Both the position numbers and the translations under genes were made by a program. Of a stretch of 51,824 nucleotides of DNA, positions 6,963 through 16,473 are shown piece after piece. Below the pieces are notes generated by a model that saw only the letters and a program-made list of their open reading frames with translations, ran no database searches and had not been told where the DNA came from. The stretch is from NCBI RefSeq assembly GCF_001096185.1, contig NZ_CRPU01000012.1, positions 1 to 51,824 of the forward strand, given 5' to 3'. Position 1 is the first letter of the stretch. Each line of letters begins with the position of its first letter. Source of the stretch: Streptococcus pneumoniae (GTDB lineage: Bacteria > Bacillota > Bacilli > Lactobacillales > Streptococcaceae).

Positions 6963-9900
6963 ATGCCTAAACGTACTGATATTCAAAAAATTATGGTGAT
7001 TGGTTCTGGTCCGATTATTATTGGTCAGGCTGCTGAGTTTGACTACGCTGGGACCCAGGCTTGCTTGTCTTTGAAAGAGGAAGGTTATGAGGTTGTCTTG
7101 GTTAACTCAAACCCTGCAACTATCATGACTGACAAGGAAATTGCTGATAAGGTTTATATTGAACCAATTACACTTGAGTTTGTAACGCGTATTCTTCGTA
7201 AGGAACGTCCAGATGCCTTGCTACCAACACTCGGTGGTCAGACAGGTCTCAACATGGCCATGGAATTGTCTAAGAATGGTATCCTAGATGAGCTTGGAGT
7301 AGAGCTTCTCGGTACTAAACTATCTGCCATCGACCAAGCGGAGGACCGTGACCTCTTTAAACAATTGATGGAAGAGCTCAACCAACCCATTCCAGAATCT
7401 GAAATTGTCAACACAGTTGAAGAAGCAGTTGCCTTTGCAGCGACAATTGGTTACCCAGTTATCGTTCGTCCAGCCTTTACCCTTGGTGGTACTGGTGGTG
7501 GTATGTGTGCCAACGAGGAAGAATTGCGTGAAATCGCTGAAAATGGTTTGAAATTGTCACCTGTCACTCAATGTTTGATTGAGCGTTCAATTGCCGGTTT
7601 CAAGGAAATCGAATACGAAGTCATGCGTGACTCAGCTGACAATGCCCTTGTGGTTTGTAACATGGAAAACTTTGACCCAGTTGGGATTCACACAGGGGAT
7701 TCCATTGTATTTGCTCCTGCGCAAACCATGTCAGATTATGAAAACCAAATGCTTCGTGACGCGAGCTTGAGCATTATTCGTGCCCTCAAGATTGAAGGTG
7801 GATGTAACGTTCAATTGGCTCTTGACCCACACAGCTTCAAGTACTATGTCATCGAAGTAAACCCTCGTGTATCCCGTTCGTCAGCCCTTGCTTCAAAAGC
7901 AACAGGTTATCCGATTGCTAAGTTGGCTGCCAAGATTGCCGTCGGTTTGACCTTGGATGAGGTTATTAACCCAGTCACGGGTTCAACCTACGCCATGTTT
8001 GAGCCAGCCCTTGACTACGTGGTTGCCAAGATTCCACGTTTCCCATTTGACAAGTTTGAAAAAGGTGAGCGCCGTCTGGGTACCCAGATGAAGGCGACTG
8101 GAGAAGTCATGGCGATTGGCCGTAACATCGAAGAGTCTCTCCTTAAAGCTTGTCGTTCCCTTGAAATTGGTGTGCACCACAATGAAATGCCTGAACTTGC
8201 ATCAGTTTCTGATGATGACTTGATTGAAAAAGTTGTCAAAGCTCAAGATGACCGTCTCTTCTACGTATCAGAAGCTATTCGCCGTGGCTACACACCAGAA
8301 GAAATTGCAGAGCTTACAAAAATCGATATTTTTTATCTCGATAAACTCTTGCATATCTTTGAAATTGAGCAGGAGTTGGGGGCTCATCCACAAGATCTAG
8401 ACGTTTTGAAAACGGCTAAACTAAATGGATTTTCAGACCGTAAGATTGCTGAACTCTGGAAAACGACTGCTGATCACGTTCGTCAACTTCGCTTGGAAAA
8501 CAAGATTGTTCCAGTTTATAAGATGGTCGATACTTGTGCGGCAGAATTTGACTCTGAAACACCATACTTCTATTCAACCTATGGTTGGGAAAATGAATCT
8601 ATCAAGTCTGATAAGGAATCCGTCCTTGTTCTAGGTTCAGGTCCAATCCGTATCGGTCAAGGGGTTGAGTTTGACTACGCAACTGTTCACTCGGTTAAGG
8701 CTATTCAGGCGGCTGGCTATGAAGCCATCATCATGAACTCAAACCCAGAGACCGTTTCTACAGACTTCTCTGTGTCTGACAAGCTCTACTTTGAACCATT
8801 GACTTTTGAAGATGTTATGAACGTCATTGACCTGGAGCAACCAAAAGGAGTTATCGTCCAGTTCGGTGGACAAACAGCTATCAACCTTGCGGAGCCATTG
8901 GCAAAAGCAGGTGTGACCATCCTTGGTACGCAAGTCGCTGACCTAGACCGTGCCGAAGACCGCGACCTCTTCGAGCAAGCCCTTAAAGACCTGAATATTC
9001 CACAGCCACCAGGACAAACGGCTACCAATGAAGAAGAAGCAGTGCTTGCAGCTCGCAAGATTGGCTTCCCAGTTCTCGTTCGCCCATCTTATGTCTTAGG
9101 TGGACGTGCCATGGAAATCGTAGAAAATGAAGAAGATCTTCGTTCTTACATGCGTACAGCGGTTAAGGCTAGTCCTGACCATCCAGTTCTTGTTGACTCT
9201 TATATCGTTGGACAAGAGTGTGAAGTTGATGCTATTTCAGACGGGGAAAATGTTCTCATCCCTGGTATCATGGAGCATATCGAACGTGCCGGTGTCCACT
9301 CAGGTGACTCAATGGCCGTTTACCCACCACAAACCTTGTCGCAAAAGGTGCAAGAAACAATCGCAGACTATACTAAACGCCTAGCAATCGGTCTTAACTG
9401 CCTTGGAATGATGAACATCCAGTTTGTTATCAAGGATGAAAAAGTCTACGTTATTGAGGTCAATCCACGTGCCAGCCGTACGGTTCCATTCTTATCTAAG
9501 GTAACCAATATTCCTATGGCTCAAGTAGCGACCAAGCTCATTCTTGGGCAAAGTTTATCAGAACTTGGCTACCAAGATGGACTTTACCCTGAAAGCACCC
9601 GCGTTCATATCAAGGCACCTGTCTTCTCCTTCACAAAACTAGCTAAGGTAGACAGCTTGCTCGGTCCTGAAATGAAGTCAACAGGTGAAGTTATGGGTTC
9701 TGATGCTACTTTGGAAAAAGCTCTCTATAAAGCCTTTGAAGCTTCTTATCTACACTTGCCAACTTTTGGTAATGTTGTCTTTACCATTGCTGATGATGCA
9801 AAAGAAGAAGCCTTGGACTTGGCTCGTCGTTTCCAAAACATTGGCTATGGAATCCTCGCGACAGAAGGGACAGCAGCCTTCTTTGCCAGTCATGGATTAC

Positions 9901-10139
9901 ATGCTCAGCCTGTTGGTAAGATTGGTGATGACGATAAGGATATTCCAAGTTTTGTTCGCAAAGGAAGAATTCAAGCTATCATTAACACAGTAGGAACCAA
10001 ACGAACTGCTGACGAAGATGGTGAGCAAATCCGTCGTTCAGCCATTGAACACGGGGTGCCCCTATTCACAGCCCTAGATACAGCTAACGCCATGCTCAAA
10101 GTATTGGAAAGCCGTAGTTTTGTCACAGAAGCCATTTAA
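6963..10139 (+). CDS. carB: Carbamoyl-phosphate synthase large subunit
   Basis: A 1058-aa enzyme that makes carbamoyl phosphate from bicarbonate, ammonia and two ATP. Two homologous halves each hold an ATP-grasp domain; the repeated openings are [19 protein letters not shown] (residues about 12-30) and [18 protein letters not shown] (about 557-574). The C-terminal 130 residues are the MGS-like allosteric domain. The start is set by the family-typical [10 protein letters not shown] opening; no good Shine-Dalgarno is seen before it, so translation may depend on structure in the preceding spacer. The TAA stop coincides with the terminal TAATAC of a BOX element. Confidence 0.95.
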   Translation: MPKRTDIQKIMVIGSGPIIIGQAAEFDYAGTQACLSLKEEGYEVVLVNSNPATIMTDKEIADKVYIEPITLEFVTRILRKERPDALLPTLGGQTGLNMAMELSKNGILDELGVELLGTKLSAIDQAEDRDLFKQLMEELNQPIPESEIVNTVEEAVAFAATIGYPVIVRPAFTLGGTGGGMCANEEELREIAENGLKLSPVTQCLIERSIAGFKEIEYEVMRDSADNALVVCNMENFDPVGIHTGDSIVFAPAQTMSDYENQMLRDASLSIIRALKIEGGCNVQLALDPHSFKYYVIEVNPRVSRSSALASKATGYPIAKLAAKIAVGLTLDEVINPVTGSTYAMFEPALDYVVAKIPRFPFDKFEKGERRLGTQMKATGEVMAIGRNIEESLLKACRSLEIGVHHNEMPELASVSDDDLIEKVVKAQDDRLFYVSEAIRRGYTPEEIAELTKIDIFYLDKLLHIFEIEQELGAHPQDLDVLKTAKLNGFSDRKIAELWKTTADHVRQLRLENKIVPVYKMVDTCAAEFDSETPYFYSTYGWENESIKSDKESVLVLGSGPIRIGQGVEFDYATVHSVKAIQAAGYEAIIMNSNPETVSTDFSVSDKLYFEPLTFEDVMNVIDLEQPKGVIVQFGGQTAINLAEPLAKAGVTILGTQVADLDRAEDRDLFEQALKDLNIPQPPGQTATNEEEAVLAARKIGFPVLVRPSYVLGGRAMEIVENEEDLRSYMRTAVKASPDHPVLVDSYIVGQECEVDAISDGENVLIPGIMEHIERAGVHSGDSMAVYPPQTLSQKVQETIADYTKRLAIGLNCLGMMNIQFVIKDEKVYVIEVNPRASRTVPFLSKVTNIPMAQVATKLILGQSLSELGYQDGLYPESTRVHIKAPVFSFTKLAKVDSLLGPEMKSTGEVMGSDATLEKALYKAFEASYLHLPTFGNVVFTIADDAKEEALDLARRFQNIGYGILATEGTAAFFASHGLHAQPVGKIGDDDKDIPSFVRKGRIQAIINTVGTKRTADEDGEQIRRSAIEHGVPLFTALDTANAMLKVLESRSFVTEAI

Positions 10140-10236
10140 TACCCAATGAAAATCAAAGAGCAAACTAGTCGCAGGCTGTACTTGAGTACGGCAAGGCGAC
10201 ATTGACACGGTTTGAAGAGATTTTCGAAGAGTATAA
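10137..10236 (-). repeat. BOX element (A and C modules, minus orientation)
   Basis: From the boxC end (TAATACCCAATGAAAATC) to the boxA end (AGATTTTCGAAGAGTATA), including TACGGCAAGGCGAC, the core used in BOX-PCR typing. No boxB module is present. The outermost TAA is also the carB stop codon. Confidence 0.85.
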
Positions 10237-10278
10237 ATAGGAAAATAAGTTGGACAAAAGGTCTTTAAGAAGATAAGG

Positions 10279-10372
10279 AAAACGCATAATATCAGGTCTT
10301 GAAAGCCTTGATATTATGCGTTTTATTGTAGGAATATTTACTTCATTTTTTCCTGCAATTGAGTTTTTTCCA
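10279..10372. repeat. Terminator-like dispersed repeat, copy 2 (complete hairpin)
   Basis: AAAACGCATAATATCA (10279-10294) pairs with TGATATTATGCGTTTT (10309-10324), a perfect stem of 14-16 bp, with T-runs on both strands. It sits between the convergent carB (+) and licD2 (-) genes and should act as a bidirectional terminator. The conserved tail to 10372 matches 97-148. SPRITE-like in character; the identity is not confirmed. Confidence 0.7.
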
Positions 10373-10406
10373 AGTCTCACTCAATACTTTGTATAATTGC
10401 CCTTAA

Positions 10407-11216
10407 TCAGCTTTTGCGATAAGCTTTAATACTGTGGCTATACCACTCCTGCATTTCTTTTGATGGTGGTGTCATATAATCCCCATACATCTGGGTTAAA
10501 AATTGATCATATTTTTTAGGGACGGGCAACATACGGCCTTCAAACTCAGTTAAGATGAGTTCTTTAAAGGTATCAACTGGGAAGATTTCTTTCATTCCTT
10601 CCTTACCGATCCCAACTCCTCCTTCATATTGAGGAGTGTTGGTTGTAGCATTTTTGATTAGCTGATCAATTTTCTTGTAAAAGTAACGGGGATTGACCAC
10701 TCGGAGGGCGTACCAGCTACATAATCTTAGAAAATCTTTTAATTTGCTGTCACCGTGAACTGCGCGTGATTTTTTGATATAAGCTAGTTGACGAAGGGCC
10801 ACATACTTATAGCTCTTGTCGACAATGCTCAGGTCTGTAAAGCGATCAATTGGGAAGACATCGATGAAAAGGCTGGTGTCATGACGCTTGTACTTAACAT
10901 GGTCTTCGATAACAGTAGAAGTGTCCAAAATCGATGCGAAATTATGGAAGTACCAAGAAGATGTATCGTAGGAAAGAACCTTGTAGCGAGGGTGATTTTC
11001 TTCTTCAATAATCTTCAATAAGCGCTCATAATCTTTACGATAAAGGGAAATATCGATATCATCGTCCCAGGGAATCATACCTTTGTGGCGGATAGCCCCA
11101 AGCATGGTTCCATAACTGAGAAAATAAGGAATATTATGTTTCTTACAAGTCTCATCAATATAATCTAGCAGGGCTAGTTGAATTTCTTTAATTTCTTCTT
11201 TGTTTAAATATTGCAT
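10407..11216 (-). CDS. licD2: LicD2 phosphocholine transferase
   Basis: A 269-aa LicD-family nucleotidyltransferase-fold enzyme that attaches phosphocholine from CDP-choline to teichoic acid repeat units. The family signature is GAIRHKGMIPWDDDIDIS (about 40-57), with the metal-binding Asp cluster at 51-55. The start at 11216 is preferred over the longer frame from 11249 because GGAGG is 6 nt upstream and the next gene starts in the same way. It is the last gene of tacF-licD1-licD2 and a paralogue of the neighbour. The names licD1/licD2 follow the known pneumococcal order. Confidence 0.88.
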   Translation of the reverse strand: MQYLNKEEIKEIQLALLDYIDETCKKHNIPYFLSYGTMLGAIRHKGMIPWDDDIDISLYRKDYERLLKIIEEENHPRYKVLSYDTSSWYFHNFASILDTSTVIEDHVKYKRHDTSLFIDVFPIDRFTDLSIVDKSYKYVALRQLAYIKKSRAVHGDSKLKDFLRLCSWYALRVVNPRYFYKKIDQLIKNATTNTPQYEGGVGIGKEGMKEIFPVDTFKELILTEFEGRMLPVPKKYDQFLTQMYGDYMTPPSKEMQEWYSHSIKAYRKS

Positions 11217-11217
11217 C

Positions 11218-12021
11218 CTAATCCTCCAATTTGTAAGCGTGAAATTCATGACTGTAAAAGCGTTTTTCTTCTGGTGGTAGGGTCATATAATCTCCATAAA
11301 ATTGTGTCAAAATAGTATCAAATTTTTTAGGTGCAGGAAGGCTTAAATTCTCAAAGGGTAAATCAATTATTTTATCAAAGGTACCACTTGGGAAGACTTC
11401 CTTTTCCTTAAATTTTGAAGGGATAAAAGCCATATACTGCCCATTTTCACGACTATATTTTTGAATTTCTTTCTCGATTTTATGTGAGAAATAACGAGGA
11501 GAAACCGGTCGAAGGAGCAACCAAAAGGCTGTTCGTATCCAATCTTTTAAAAGGCTATCTTTATAGACAATATTTTTATGTTTACTAAAAGATAGAAGTT
11601 TGAAGCTTTCCAGTTTATAACAAGTATCAATGACTTTAGGATCATCAAAGCGATCCATGGGGAAAATATCGATAAAGACCCCAGAATCATAGGTTTTTGT
11701 ATTTCGAGTATCAATGATTTTGGTCGTACTGTCGATTACTTTGATAAAGTTGTTAAAGTAGTTCTTATCAGTTTCTAAGGATAGGAGCTTATACTTGCTT
11801 TTTTCCTTTTGAAAAATGGTAATAAATCGTTGGTAGTCTTCTCGAGGCATGGATAGATCAATATCGTCGTCCCAAGGGATAAAGCCCTTATGTCGAACTG
11901 CCCCAATCAGAGTACCGTAGTTAATAATATAGTTGATATTGTGCTTTTTACAGAGAGTATCAATATAATCCAAAATTTCTAATTCAATTTGTTTGGCATC
12001 TTCAATGCTAAGTTGTTTCAT
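11218..12021 (-). CDS. licD1: LicD1 phosphocholine transferase
   Basis: A 267-aa paralogue of the following gene with the same architecture: GAVRHKGFIPWDDDIDLS at about 40-57 and a C-terminal FYGDYMTLPPEEKR segment matched in the other copy. In pneumococci LicD1 and LicD2 decorate different positions of the teichoic acid repeat with phosphocholine, and LicD1 is the more important one; the sequence alone does not show that division. It ends one base before the licD2 start and follows tacF by 9 nt, so the three are one transcript. Confidence 0.88.
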   Translation of the reverse strand: MKQLSIEDAKQIELEILDYIDTLCKKHNINYIINYGTLIGAVRHKGFIPWDDDIDLSMPREDYQRFITIFQKEKSKYKLLSLETDKNYFNNFIKVIDSTTKIIDTRNTKTYDSGVFIDIFPMDRFDDPKVIDTCYKLESFKLLSFSKHKNIVYKDSLLKDWIRTAFWLLLRPVSPRYFSHKIEKEIQKYSRENGQYMAFIPSKFKEKEVFPSGTFDKIIDLPFENLSLPAPKKFDTILTQFYGDYMTLPPEEKRFYSHEFHAYKLED

Positions 12022-12030
12022 TTTATACTC

Positions 12031-13518
12031 CTATGATTTTTTGAATTTATTTTTTAAGGCTAGGACATGGTTTAAAAATTCATAGAAAATGCTATCTTTT
12101 GTGAAGACAAGTAGACCAATATAAGAGATGGCTGATAGCAAGACAATCAAACCAGTATTTATCAAAAATGGCAAATTAATGACCATATCCACAGGATACA
12201 CGAAATTGATCAGGAAATAAATTCCTACAAAGGAAAGTGAAAAGAGAGAGTATCGAATAGTATAGCTAAAGATATGTCCCAAGTGGATGAGCTGTTTTCT
12301 ATGGATGAAAATGATATAGAAAACAAGTAGAGAGGCCTCTGATAGCATAGTTGTCAGTAAGTAGTATTCAGGAGCCACGATATGGTTGAAAAAGAGGAGA
12401 CTATTTAAGCCCAAATTGAGTAGCCCAGCAAAGACTGTATAGACTGTGATACGTTTTTCATAGCCATTTGTAAAGAGAATTTGTGAACCAAGAATGGTAT
12501 CTAGTGCCAGGATAATCGTACGAAAAGCGAAGAGAGAGGTTAAGATACCGCCTCCGATATATTTTTCACTACCGTAAAGTAGGATGGCATTTGGTCCTAA
12601 GACCATGAGCCCAAAACTGAGTGGGATGATAAAGAAGTTAAAGATTCGACTGCCTCTGTTAACAAGTGCGACATAAGCTTCCTTATCGCCTTTTCCTAGA
12701 TAGTAACTGAGACGAGGGACACTCACTCCGATAGCTCCTGTTACAACACCAGCAATAACGGTCACAATTCGTTGAGCTATGGTGTAGTAACTAACGTTGA
12801 CATCAATCCCTGTTTTAACGAGGAAGAGACGGTCCAAAAATGTGAAGAGCATATTGGCATTGGCAAAGACCAACATGGCTGTCAGAGGGAGAAAGAGCGG
12901 TTTAAAATCACTTAGGTGAATCTTAACAAGCTTAATGTCTCTTTTAATCCAAAAATAACTAATCAGATAGTTAATTAGTGTCGATAAACTCATCACAAGT
13001 GTATAAACAACAATATCGTGTTCATTTTTGACAAACAGGAAAATAGAGACCAGCATCAGGATACGGATGAAGGCAGTCTTGTAAAAGAGAAAACTGTAAT
13101 TTTCCAGAGCTTCATTGACCCACTCGATTGAAAAAATCTGGGCAATGAGTTGAATCCCCATAACAAGGTAGACTTTTTTGACGATTGGATTATCAGTAAA
13201 GAAGAGAGGATAAGCTAGGATATAGACAGCAGTGGTCAAAATCGTACAAGCTATGCACAAATAAAAAAGACTAGAGAAGGTTCTATTCAGATCTTTTTTG
13301 TTATCCTTGACATTACTGATGGCCCGTAAACCGTAGTTATAGACCCCATAAGTCGCAAAGGGCAAGAAAAATGACAAAATAGTGTCGACTGAGTTGAAGT
13401 AACCATAGTCAGTTCGGTCCAAGACACGCGCGACATAGGTTCCAGTTAGGATGGGAAAAATAATATTTAAGACACGAATTCCCATGTAAGATAGAGCATT
13501 TAATTTTATACTTTTCAT
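12031..13518 (-). CDS. tacF: TacF, teichoic acid repeat-unit flippase
   Basis: A 495-aa polytopic membrane protein of the polysaccharide flippase (MOP/PST) superfamily with about 14 hydrophobic segments. The N-terminal MGIRVLNIIFPILTGTYVAR and the following GYFNSVDTI stretch are family-typical. In pneumococcus TacF carries lipid-linked teichoic acid units across the membrane and prefers choline-decorated ones; single changes in it can give choline independence. GAGG lies 7 nt upstream of the ATG. It is divergent from lic1, so membrane export and cytoplasmic synthesis are expressed from one shared control region. Confidence 0.9.
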   Translation of the reverse strand: MKSIKLNALSYMGIRVLNIIFPILTGTYVARVLDRTDYGYFNSVDTILSFFLPFATYGVYNYGLRAISNVKDNKKDLNRTFSSLFYLCIACTILTTAVYILAYPLFFTDNPIVKKVYLVMGIQLIAQIFSIEWVNEALENYSFLFYKTAFIRILMLVSIFLFVKNEHDIVVYTLVMSLSTLINYLISYFWIKRDIKLVKIHLSDFKPLFLPLTAMLVFANANMLFTFLDRLFLVKTGIDVNVSYYTIAQRIVTVIAGVVTGAIGVSVPRLSYYLGKGDKEAYVALVNRGSRIFNFFIIPLSFGLMVLGPNAILLYGSEKYIGGGILTSLFAFRTIILALDTILGSQILFTNGYEKRITVYTVFAGLLNLGLNSLLFFNHIVAPEYYLLTTMLSEASLLVFYIIFIHRKQLIHLGHIFSYTIRYSLFSLSFVGIYFLINFVYPVDMVINLPFLINTGLIVLLSAISYIGLLVFTKDSIFYEFLNHVLALKNKFKKS

Positions 13519-13535
13519 TCAATTTACCTCGTTTT

Positions 13536-13543
13536 TCATTATA
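13536..13543 (-). promoter_or_regulatory. Extended -10 promoter of tacF-licD1-licD2
   Basis: On the minus strand TATAAT (13543-13538) is preceded by TGA, an extended -10, about 20 nt before the tacF start codon. No good -35 hexamer is seen 17 nt upstream. Confidence 0.6.
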
Positions 13544-13613
13544 TCATAAAGTCAGATAATAAGAAATGAAGGGCAGTAAGTTAAACAATCACTTTGAAGT
13601 CTCGAAGTTTAAT

Positions 13614-13646
13614 TTTAAGTTTTCTTTAAGGAAAGTATATTATTCT
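13614..13646 (+). promoter_or_regulatory. CiaR-type direct repeat and upstream promoter of lic1
   Basis: TTTAAG (13614-13619), 5 nt (TTTTC), TTTAAG (13625-13630) is the direct repeat recognised by the response regulator CiaR. TATTCT lies 10 nt downstream (13641-13646) as a -10, the arrangement of CiaR-activated promoters. It faces tarI, and the lic1 locus is a known member of the pneumococcal CiaR regulon. A second promoter lies at 13803. Confidence 0.75.
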
Positions 13647-13802
13647 GAAGAACTCTAAAATTTCACAGCCATTTATTGGTAATGACTACAGAATTCCTAG
13701 TCATTACTAGAAATGGACTAGTTTCTTTGAATAATAGAACTGCTTAATCCTCCTATTCTAGAACGGGAGGTCTAGTATTTCTTTTATGATAGGACTAGAT
13801 TG

Positions 13803-13811
13803 TGGTATAAT
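13803..13811 (+). promoter_or_regulatory. Proximal extended -10 promoter of lic1
   Basis: TGGTATAAT (13803-13811) lies 41 nt before the tarI start. The region between the two lic1 promoters carries CTAG-containing inverted repeats (for example CCTCC/GGAGG around 13749-13770). The rest of the 334-bp divergent gap, 13519-13852, shows no further gene. Confidence 0.7.
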
Positions 13812-13852
13812 AGAGAGAATAAGTTTTTTTAGTAAGACAAAGGAGAAAATAG

Positions 13853-14560
13853 ATGATTTATGCAGGAATTCTTGCTGGTGGAACTGGCACACGCATGGGA
13901 ATCAGTAACTTGCCAAAACAATTTTTAGAGCTAGGTGATCGACCTATTTTGATTCATACAATTGAAAAATTTGTCTTGGAACCAAGTATTGAAAAAATTG
14001 TAGTTGGTGTTCATGGAGACTGGGTTTCTCATGCAGAGGATCTTGTAGATAAATATCTACCTCTTCATAAGGAACGTATCATCATTACAAAAGGTGGTGC
14101 TGACCGTAATACGAGTATTGAGAAAATCATTGAAGCCATCGATGCTTATCGTCCGCTTACTCCAGAGGATATCGTTGTTACCCACGATTCTGTTCGTCCA
14201 TTTATTACACTTCGCATGATTCAGGACAATATCAAACTTGCCCAAAATCATGACGCAGTGGACACAGTGGTAGAAGCGGTTGATACTATCGTTGAAAGTA
14301 CTAATGGTCAATTTATTACAGATATTCCAAATCGTGCTCACCTTTATCAAGGACAAACACCTCAAACATTCCGTTGCAAGGATTTCCTGGACCTTTATGG
14401 CTCTCTTTCTGCTGAAGAGAAAGAAATCTTGACAGATGCATGTAAAATCTTTGTGATCAAAGGAAAAGATGTGGCCTTGGCCAAGGGTGAATATTCAAAT
14501 CTGAAAATTACAACCGTAACAGATTTGAAGATTGCAAAAAGTATGATTGAGAAAGACTAG
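13853..14560 (+). CDS. tarI: TarI, ribitol-5-phosphate cytidylyltransferase
   Basis: A 235-aa IspD-like nucleotidyltransferase. The N-terminal loop GGTGTRMG (9-16) followed by LPKQFLELG, and the central VTHDSVRPF motif, are the CTP-binding features of the family. Placement directly before the TarJ-like dehydrogenase and the choline genes favours CDP-ribitol synthesis for teichoic acid rather than the isoprenoid enzyme IspD. AAAGGAGAA is about 8 nt upstream of the ATG. First gene of lic1. Confidence 0.88.
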   Translation: MIYAGILAGGTGTRMGISNLPKQFLELGDRPILIHTIEKFVLEPSIEKIVVGVHGDWVSHAEDLVDKYLPLHKERIIITKGGADRNTSIEKIIEAIDAYRPLTPEDIVVTHDSVRPFITLRMIQDNIKLAQNHDAVDTVVEAVDTIVESTNGQFITDIPNRAHLYQGQTPQTFRCKDFLDLYGSLSAEEKEILTDACKIFVIKGKDVALAKGEYSNLKITTVTDLKIAKSMIEKD

Positions 14561-14564
14561 TAAA

Positions 14565-15587
14565 ATGATTAATCAAATTTATCAACTAACTAAGCCTAAG
14601 TTTATCAATGTCAAATATCAGGAAGAGGCTATTGACCAAGAAAATCATATCCTTATCCGTCCCAACTACATGGCTGTATGTCATGCGGATCAGCGTTACT
14701 ACCAGGGAAAACGTGATCCCAAGATTTTGAACAAAAAGCTTCCAATGGCAATGATTCACGAGTCATGTGGAACCGTTATTTCTGACCCGACGGGAACCTA
14801 TGAGGTTGGGCAAAAAGTTGTCATGATTCCCAATCATCCTCCTATGCAGAGCAATGAAGAATTCTATGAAAACTACATGACAGGGACTCATTTCTTGTCT
14901 AGTGGATTTGATGGCTTTATGAGAGAATTTGTTTCTCTCCCTAAAGACCGTGTGGTGGCTTATGATGCTATCGAAGATACGGTTGCAGCGATTACAGAGT
15001 TTGTCAGTGTCGGCATGCACGCTATGAATCGTCTATTGACCCTTGCTCATAGCAAGCGGGACCGAATCGCCGTTATCGGAGATGGAAGTTTAGCTTTTGT
15101 GGTTGCCAATATTATCAACTATACTTTGCCAGAAGCAGAGATTGTGGTTATTGGTCGTCATTGGGAAAAATTGGAACTTTTCTCATTTGCCAAAGAATGC
15201 TATATCACTGATAATATTCCTGAAGATTTGGCCTTTGACCATGCTTTTGAGTGTTGTGGTGGTAATGGTACTGGACCGGCTATAAATGACCTGATTCGCT
15301 ACATTCGTCCTCAGGGAACGATTCTCATGATGGGAGTTAGCGAGTATAAAGTCAATCTCAATACTCGCGATGCCTTAGAAAAAGGCTTGCTCTTGGTTGG
15401 TTCCTCTCGTTCTGGTCGCATTGATTTTGAAAATGCCATCCAAATGATGGAAGTCAAGAAATTTGCCAATCGTCTTAAAAATATCCTTTATCTAGAAGAA
15501 CCTGTAAGAGAAATTAAAGATATTCACCGTGTCTTTGCGACCGATTTAAACACAGCCTTTAAAACCGTGTTTAAGTGGGAAGTATAA
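14565..15587 (+). CDS. tarJ: TarJ, ribulose-5-phosphate reductase
   Basis: A 340-aa zinc-containing medium-chain dehydrogenase that makes ribitol 5-phosphate for TarI. The N-terminal catalytic half has MAVCHADQRYYQG (zinc-ligand Cys) and IHESCGTV. A Rossmann half follows with IAVIGDGSLAFVVANII at about 171-187, and HAFECCGGNGTG further on. The start at 14565 (MINQIYQ) is chosen because the in-frame ATG at 14547 lies inside tarI; the gap from tarI is 4 nt and the ribosome site (GAGAAAG) is weak, suggesting coupling. Confidence 0.87.
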   Translation: MINQIYQLTKPKFINVKYQEEAIDQENHILIRPNYMAVCHADQRYYQGKRDPKILNKKLPMAMIHESCGTVISDPTGTYEVGQKVVMIPNHPPMQSNEEFYENYMTGTHFLSSGFDGFMREFVSLPKDRVVAYDAIEDTVAAITEFVSVGMHAMNRLLTLAHSKRDRIAVIGDGSLAFVVANIINYTLPEAEIVVIGRHWEKLELFSFAKECYITDNIPEDLAFDHAFECCGGNGTGPAINDLIRYIRPQGTILMMGVSEYKVNLNTRDALEKGLLLVGSSRSGRIDFENAIQMMEVKKFANRLKNILYLEEPVREIKDIHRVFATDLNTAFKTVFKWEV

Positions 15588-15603
15588 GTGCTGGAGGTTA
15601 ATT

Positions 15604-16473
15604 GTGGAGAAAATCATTAAAGAAAAAATTTCTTCCTTACTTAGTCAAGAAGAGGAAGTCCTCAGTGTTGAACAACTGGGGGGAATGACCAATCAAAACT
15701 ATTTGGTCAAAACAACAAATAAGCAATACATTGTTAAATTCTTTGGTAAAGGGACAGAAAAGCTGATCAATCGTCAAGATGAAAAGTACAATCTTGAACT
15801 ACTGAAGGATTTAGACCTAGATGTAAAAAATTATCTTTTTGATATTGAAGCTGGTATCAAAGTAAATGAGTATATCGAATCTGCGATTACGCTTGATTCA
15901 ACGTCAATCAAGATCAAATTTGATAAAATTGCTCCAATATTACAAACTATTCATGCTTCTGGTAAGGAATTAAGAGGAGAATTTGCTCCTTTTGAAGAAA
16001 TCAAAAAATACGAATCTTTGATTGAGGAAAAAATCCCTTATGCCAACTATGAAGCTGTTCGAGAAGAAGTCTTCTCCTTAGAGAAAAGACTGGCTGACTT
16101 AGGTGTTGACAGAAAATCTTGTCATATCGATTTGGTGCCTGAAAACTTTATCGAATCACCTCAAGGACGACTTTATTTGATTGACTGGGAATATTCATCA
16201 ATGAATGATCCAATGTGGGATTTGGCAGCCCTCTTTTTAGAGTCTGAATTCACTCGTCAAGAGGAAGAAGCTTTCTTATCTCACTATGAGAGTGAGCAAA
16301 CACCTGTCTCTCGTGAAAAAATTGCCATTTATAAAATTTTGCAAGATACTATTTGGAGTCTATGGACTGTTTATAAGGAAGAGCAAGGTGCAGATTTTGG
16401 TGACTATGGTGTGAATCGTTATCAAAGAGCTGTTAAAGGTTTGACTTCTTATGGAGGTTCAGATGAAAAATAA
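15604..16473 (+). CDS. licA: Choline kinase
   Basis: A 289-aa kinase of the APH/choline kinase fold that phosphorylates imported choline. The catalytic loop CHIDLVPENF (His174-x-Asp176, Asn181) and the metal-binding LIDWEYSS (Asp194) are intact, and the N-terminal GGMTNQNYLV is the nucleotide loop. The start is GTG at 15604, with GGAGG 7 nt upstream. It overlaps licB by 11 nt. Also known as pck in pneumococci. Confidence 0.92.
   Translation: MEKIIKEKISSLLSQEEEVLSVEQLGGMTNQNYLVKTTNKQYIVKFFGKGTEKLINRQDEKYNLELLKDLDLDVKNYLFDIEAGIKVNEYIESAITLDSTSIKIKFDKIAPILQTIHASGKELRGEFAPFEEIKKYESLIEEKIPYANYEAVREEVFSLEKRLADLGVDRKSCHIDLVPENFIESPQGRLYLIDWEYSSMNDPMWDLAALFLESEFTRQEEEAFLSHYESEQTPVSREKIAIYKILQDTIWSLWTVYKEEQGADFGDYGVNRYQRAVKGLTSYGGSDEK

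Noticed and set aside
10137-10236. RUP element
   Set aside because: The sequence contains the BOX-PCR core TACGGCAAGGCGAC and boxC end, which identify BOX; the same holds for the other five copies.
13853-14560. IspD (isoprenoid pathway) as the identity of the first lic1 gene
   Set aside because: The fold is shared, but adjacency to tarJ and licABC fits ribitol-phosphate activation; a decisive test would be substrate assay.
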